Below are positions 60,910 to 64,000 of a DNA stretch of 64,000 nucleotides, piece by piece (the first letter of the stretch is position 1; the number at the start of each line of letters is the position of its first letter). The notes under the pieces are model-generated. The model ran no database searches. It saw only the letters and a list, made by a program, of their open reading frames with translations, and was not told the DNA's origin. Made by a program: the position numbers and the translations under genes. Source of the stretch: Glaciecola blandensis (GTDB lineage Bacteria; Pseudomonadota; Gammaproteobacteria; Enterobacterales; Alteromonadaceae); assembly GCF_031846165.1 (NCBI RefSeq), contig NZ_JAVRIE010000007.1, forward strand, positions 1 to 64,000, read 5' to 3'.

Positions 60910-61887
60910 ATGACAGACCCTCAGAATTTTGTTGCTAGCCTAGACGAAATGGCAGTAATTAGTGTCACAGGCCCACAGGCGAAGGAATACTTACAAGGTC
61001 AACTCACCATAGACCTCGACCGTGTTAACGAAACTAATGCTCGGTTTGGTGCGCATTGTGATTTCAAAGGTAAAACTTGGTCCGTATTCACGATCGTTAG
61101 TGTTGCTGGTGGCTACGAATTAATAATGCCGAAAGAGTGCATAGACAAAAGTCTTCCTGAACTCAAAAAGTACGGTGTGTTTTCGAAAGTAGAGATAAAC
61201 GATATTCCTTCCCACCCGAATTTTATTGGGCTAAGTGGCAGTGATAATATTGCCTTAGCTAAAAACTTGTTTCCTGAGTTAGCGACAGAGCACTTGAGTA
61301 AAGTGGAAAATGCTAACGGCATAGCAATCTGTATAAATTTGTCTACACCCAAGTTACTATTAATGCTAAGCCATTCCGGTTTCGAACATTTTACTGCAGT
61401 GATAAAAGAGTCAAGCTGTCCTGGGCTTATGTCAGCAGCCGGTCAGAATGATTGGAATTTTGCCATGATTGCTGACGGTATCGCCTCGCTCAGTTCAGCT
61501 ACCAGCAATGAATTTGTCCCACAAATGCTGAATCTTCAGTTACTCGCCGGAATCGACTTTGATAAAGGCTGTTATATGGGGCAAGAAACGGTGGCTCGAA
61601 CTAAATTTCTTGGCCGCAATAAGCGAGCGACTTACCTACTTTCAGGCAATACGAACAGCCAGTTTCCATTCATTGCCAATGGTGCAGCACTTGAGAAACA
61701 AGTTGGAGAAAACTGGCGAAGCGGCGGTACACTTTTACAAACCGCAACTTGTTCGGCAAATACCGATAATGTGCTGGCACTTGCGGTCCTATCGAATGAC
61801 ACAGACTTAGGGTCTGTGTTAAGGTTAAAGGAACATCCTGAGCAAAGTTTCACTGTAGAAGCCTTGCCATACACTCTAGATGAATAA
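60910..61887 (+). CDS. ygfZ: Folate-binding protein YgfZ
   Basis: A 325-residue GcvT-like tetrahydrofolate-binding protein assisting repair or maturation of certain iron-sulfur enzymes such as MiaB. The diagnostic K219-G-C221-Y-M-G-Q-E226 is present, followed by R-x-K-F-L-G-R-N-K-R. Length equals E. coli YgfZ (326). 11 nt before slyD, so probably cotranscribed. Confidence 0.95.
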   Translation: MTDPQNFVASLDEMAVISVTGPQAKEYLQGQLTIDLDRVNETNARFGAHCDFKGKTWSVFTIVSVAGGYELIMPKECIDKSLPELKKYGVFSKVEINDIPSHPNFIGLSGSDNIALAKNLFPELATEHLSKVENANGIAICINLSTPKLLLMLSHSGFEHFTAVIKESSCPGLMSAAGQNDWNFAMIADGIASLSSATSNEFVPQMLNLQLLAGIDFDKGCYMGQETVARTKFLGRNKRATYLLSGNTNSQFPFIANGAALEKQVGENWRSGGTLLQTATCSANTDNVLALAVLSNDTDLGSVLRLKEHPEQSFTVEALPYTLDE

Positions 61888-61898
61888 TAGGACTCAGC

Positions 61899-62384
61899 AT
61901 GGAAATTCAAAAAGACCACGTAGTTAGCCTTCATTACACTGTAAAGACAACTGAAGGAGACGTGATCGACTCTTCTCGTGAAGCAGAGCCACTTGCTTTC
62001 TTGCAAGGTAGCCATTTTATGATTGAAGGGATAGAAGATGCCCTTTACGGTAAAGAGAAAGGGGCTACTTTCGACTTAGAGGTGGGCCCGGAAAAAGCAT
62101 ATGGTCATCGCCACGATGATTTGATCCAAGAAGTCCCCGCAGCTATGTTCGAGGGTATGGACGTAGAAGTGGGTATGAGCTTCAGAGCGACAACCGATGA
62201 CGGTGAGCAATCTGTTCTTATCGTGGACAAAACAGACAGCACTGTGACAGTAGACGGTAATCATCCATTGTCTGGTATGTCATTGGCTTTTAGCATTGAG
62301 GTTGTTGATGTAAGAGCAGCTACTGCAGATGAAATCGCCCACGGCCATGTGCATGGTGAAGGCGGTTGTGGACACAGTCACTAA
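61899..62384 (+). CDS. slyD: FKBP-type peptidyl-prolyl isomerase SlyD
   Basis: A 161-residue SlyD: FKBP domain with inserted chaperone flap (I-F-type; G-P-E-K-A-Y-G-H-R and L-I-Q-E-V-P near 65-82), P-L-A-F-L-Q-G, and a short metal-binding tail rich in His (H-G-H-V-H-G-E-G-G-C-G-H-S-H). E. coli SlyD has a longer tail and delivers nickel to hydrogenase; here the short tail suggests a mainly folding role. Confidence 0.93.
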   Translation: MEIQKDHVVSLHYTVKTTEGDVIDSSREAEPLAFLQGSHFMIEGIEDALYGKEKGATFDLEVGPEKAYGHRHDDLIQEVPAAMFEGMDVEVGMSFRATTDDGEQSVLIVDKTDSTVTVDGNHPLSGMSLAFSIEVVDVRAATADEIAHGHVHGEGGCGHSH

Positions 62385-62430
62385 ACTTCACAAGTGGCTG
62401 CACTGCGCTTAATACTGTATTAAGAGGAAG

Positions 62431-62769
62431 CTAAATAGCTTCCTCATCTGTTTCACCCGTTCGTATTCGAATGACTTGCTCGACTTCAAAGACAAATATC
62501 TTGCCATCTCCAATTTTGCCAGTTTTTGCATGCGTCTGTATGGTTTCTACAACACGTTCTGCAAGCGCATCTGGAATAACCATTTCAATTTTGACCTTTG
62601 GTAAGAAGTCCACATTGTATTCAGCGCCTCTATACAATTCTTTGTGGCCTTTTTGGCGTCCAAAACCCCTAACTTCAGTCATGGTGATACCAGATACTCC
62701 TACCGAAGAAAGAGCTTCTCTAACATCATCAAGCTTAAATGGTTTGATTATCGCTTCAACTTTTTTCAT
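62431..62769 (-). CDS. glnB: Nitrogen regulatory protein P-II
   Basis: A 112-residue P-II signal protein, trimeric, sensing 2-oxoglutarate, ATP/ADP and (through GlnD) glutamine. The T-loop holds Tyr51 in E-L-Y-R-G-A-E-Y, the uridylylation site, and the B-loop is T-G-K-I-G-D-G-K-I. GlnB rather than GlnK is favoured because amtB is absent and nadE is adjacent (25-nt gap). A hairpin (62424-62445) covers its stop codon but has no T-run. Confidence 0.93.
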   Translation of the reverse strand: MKKVEAIIKPFKLDDVREALSSVGVSGITMTEVRGFGRQKGHKELYRGAEYNVDFLPKVKIEMVIPDALAERVVETIQTHAKTGKIGDGKIFVFEVEQVIRIRTGETDEEAI

Positions 62770-62794
62770 AGTGTAAAACCAGTCCTAGTTTATG

Positions 62795-63631
62795 TTATTC
62801 ACTGTCGTATACTGTCGGGATCGCGACTCTTTTATGCTGCGTTTTTAAGTATATAGCTAATAGTTTGTCATCAGCAACCGTGTCTTCACTCTTGCCCTCA
62901 AGAAAATCATCAATTTGATCGTAAGTTAAGCCTAGAGAATCTTCATCAGATTTTTGTGGCGTTAATGATTCTAAATCGGCGGTAGGCGCTTTAGTAATCA
63001 CTTTTTCTGGCGCTCCCATGTGTTGAGCAAGTTGTCGCACTTGACGTTTACTCAAACCAAATAAAGGAGCAAGGTCACAAGCGCCATCTCCAAACTTGGT
63101 ATAAAAACCCGTAATATTTTCTGCCGAGTGATCAGTACCTAGCACCAAACCTTGTGTTAAACCGGCAATATCATATTGAATAGCCATTCGACTTCTGGCT
63201 TTGGCATTTCCTAAAACAAAATCAGAATGTGTATCAGTAAAGCTATCGACACCGGCAGCTTTGAGGCCTTCAATGGCTGAAGCGTGGATCGCGTCGGCTG
63301 CTGACTTGACGTTCGCTGTCATCTGCACGCTAGGCTGAATAAAATCTATCGACGCTTGAGCATCTTGCTCATCTGCTTGCACACCATACGGTAAACGCAC
63401 TGCAATAAATCGGTAAGCAGCATTAGTTTCTTCATTTAGCTCATTTACCGCAAGCTGCGCTAACCTACCTAAAGTGCAGGAATCAATCCCACCGCTGATA
63501 CCTAAAACCAATGTTGTTAACCCTGAGTCTGTTAATTGATTCTTTATAAATTGGGTGCGGCGCTGGATCTCAAGCTCCGCATCAATCTCAGGCAGTACAC
63601 GCATTTCATTAATGACTTCTTGTTTTAACAT
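62795..63631 (-). CDS. nadE: NAD synthetase (ammonia-dependent)
   Basis: A 278-residue enzyme amidating NaAD to NAD with ATP and ammonia. The PP-loop is G-I-S-G-G-I-D-S, with G-T-D-H-S-A-E-N, T-K-F-G-D and K-A-P-T-A-D-L. There is no glutaminase domain. ATG at 63631 is preferred over an in-frame TTG 15 nt earlier because it gives the usual N-terminus. It is cotranscribed with glnB, coupling NAD synthesis to nitrogen status. Confidence 0.95.
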   Translation of the reverse strand: MLKQEVINEMRVLPEIDAELEIQRRTQFIKNQLTDSGLTTLVLGISGGIDSCTLGRLAQLAVNELNEETNAAYRFIAVRLPYGVQADEQDAQASIDFIQPSVQMTANVKSAADAIHASAIEGLKAAGVDSFTDTHSDFVLGNAKARSRMAIQYDIAGLTQGLVLGTDHSAENITGFYTKFGDGACDLAPLFGLSKRQVRQLAQHMGAPEKVITKAPTADLESLTPQKSDEDSLGLTYDQIDDFLEGKSEDTVADDKLLAIYLKTQHKRVAIPTVYDSE

Positions 63632-63771
63632 TGTTCTCACTCTCAATTATTTCGATTCTCACATTTTCACTACATCGGCAAGGTATAAACTCGACTAACC
63701 TCCCCTGATTGTGTATACGCAAGAGGAAGGAAAATAGCGTATAGTAATGTGTATAAATTTCGGGGGTCTAC

Positions 63772-64000
63772 GTGCTAACTAACAAACCTACATCACAAAC
63801 GTCATTACAGAAAGGTGTTACCTTGCTAGAAATGATGATCGCTTTAGCAATCATAGCGATTGTATTGACAGTTGTCGCGCCTAACATTCGAGAATTTTTA
63901 ATCAAAAATAGAATTACCGGTGAGCTAAATGAAATAAGCGGCATCGTTCAATATGCTAGACACGTTGCAATTGACCAGCAGTCACCTGTTATCCTATGCC
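63772..64000 (+). CDS. FimT/GspH-family type IV pseudopilin, 5' part
   Basis: The first 76 residues of a minor pilin, cut by the window edge. A 14-residue leader ends K-G, cleaved before V-T-L-L-E (prepilin peptidase site; Glu at +5), and the hydrophobic N-terminal helix follows. Val replaces the usual Phe at +1. The start is GTG at 63772, with G-G-G-G-G 5 nt upstream. It is probably the first gene of a minor pilin cluster (fimT/pilV/pilW type) continuing to the right. Confidence 0.88.
   Translation, partial: MLTNKPTSQTSLQKGVTLLEMMIALAIIAIVLTVVAPNIREFLIKNRITGELNEISGIVQYARHVAIDQQSPVILC

Noticed and set aside
62424..62445. Terminator for glnB
   Set aside because: Perfect short hairpin, but it contains the stop codon and lacks a T-run on either strand; not strong enough to call.
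1..64000. tRNA, rRNA, CRISPR, insertion sequences or prophage
   Set aside because: No repeats of the right size, no transposase or integrase frames and no cloverleaf-like segments were recognised; gene content is chromosomal core with conserved order.

Overview
The window is a contiguous piece of a gammaproteobacterial chromosome with about 40% GC. It most resembles a marine member of the Alteromonadales (Alteromonas/Colwellia/Thalassotalea-like). The support is the gene order (rpoE-rseABC-lepA-lepB-rnc-era; pomAB divergent from xseB-ispA-dxs; nrdR-ribD-ribE-ribBX-ribH-nusB-thiL-pgpA; serB/radA next to a PilZ protein), a PomA/PomB-type stator, an XDP1-like exosortase substrate with PrsT, and an ECF sigma/ChrR module. 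Coding density is high. I saw no insertion sequence, prophage, CRISPR array, rRNA or tRNA.

Region by region: 1-1.1 kb holds a possible gene tail, a terminator and pssA. 1.4-5.2 kb holds an XDP1-like exosortase-sorted surface protein behind a sigma54-type promoter, then the TPR protein PrsT. 5.2-12.2 kb is the least conventional block: response regulator, histidine kinase, cupredoxin-fold protein, FTR1-like permease and a putative outer-membrane protein in one overlapping operon, then a second operon of TlpA-like thioredoxin, DUF4266 lipoprotein, DUF3570 barrel and ApbE. The same tandem operator (TAAGTTT repeated with an 11-bp period; 18 of 20 bases identical) precedes both operons, so I read them as one regulon. 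12.2-17.6 kb is clpB-pgeF-rluD divergent from bamD. 17.7-24.3 kb is an ECF RpoE/ChrR singlet-oxygen-type module with a LON-domain gene and a divergent lipid-modification operon (NTF2-like, SDR, FAD oxidoreductase, DUF1365, Cfa-like methyltransferase), with matching promoter candidates.

24.3-42.8 kb is mostly housekeeping: pomAB, xseB-ispA-dxs, the riboflavin/thiamine cluster, glyA, mtfA, a solitary lpxD, ettA, a hydrolase and radA. 43.0-48.3 kb has a two-PilZ protein, a 531-bp non-coding gap, creA, serB and ytjB. 48.2-57.2 kb runs yjjV-pdxH-era-rnc-lepB-lepA and the envelope-stress operon rpoE-rseA-rseB-rseC. 57.4-64.0 kb has nadB, a MaoC-like hydratase, ygfX-sdhE, ygfZ-slyD, glnB-nadE, and the 5' end of a FimT/GspH pseudopilin cut by the window edge.

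The strongest lead is the 5.2-12.2 kb regulon. Its DUF3570 protein carries a D-x-x-T-G-A-S motif like the one ApbE enzymes flavinylate, and apbE is in the same operon. This suggests, without proving, an envelope redox/metal system with a flavin-carrying barrel protein.
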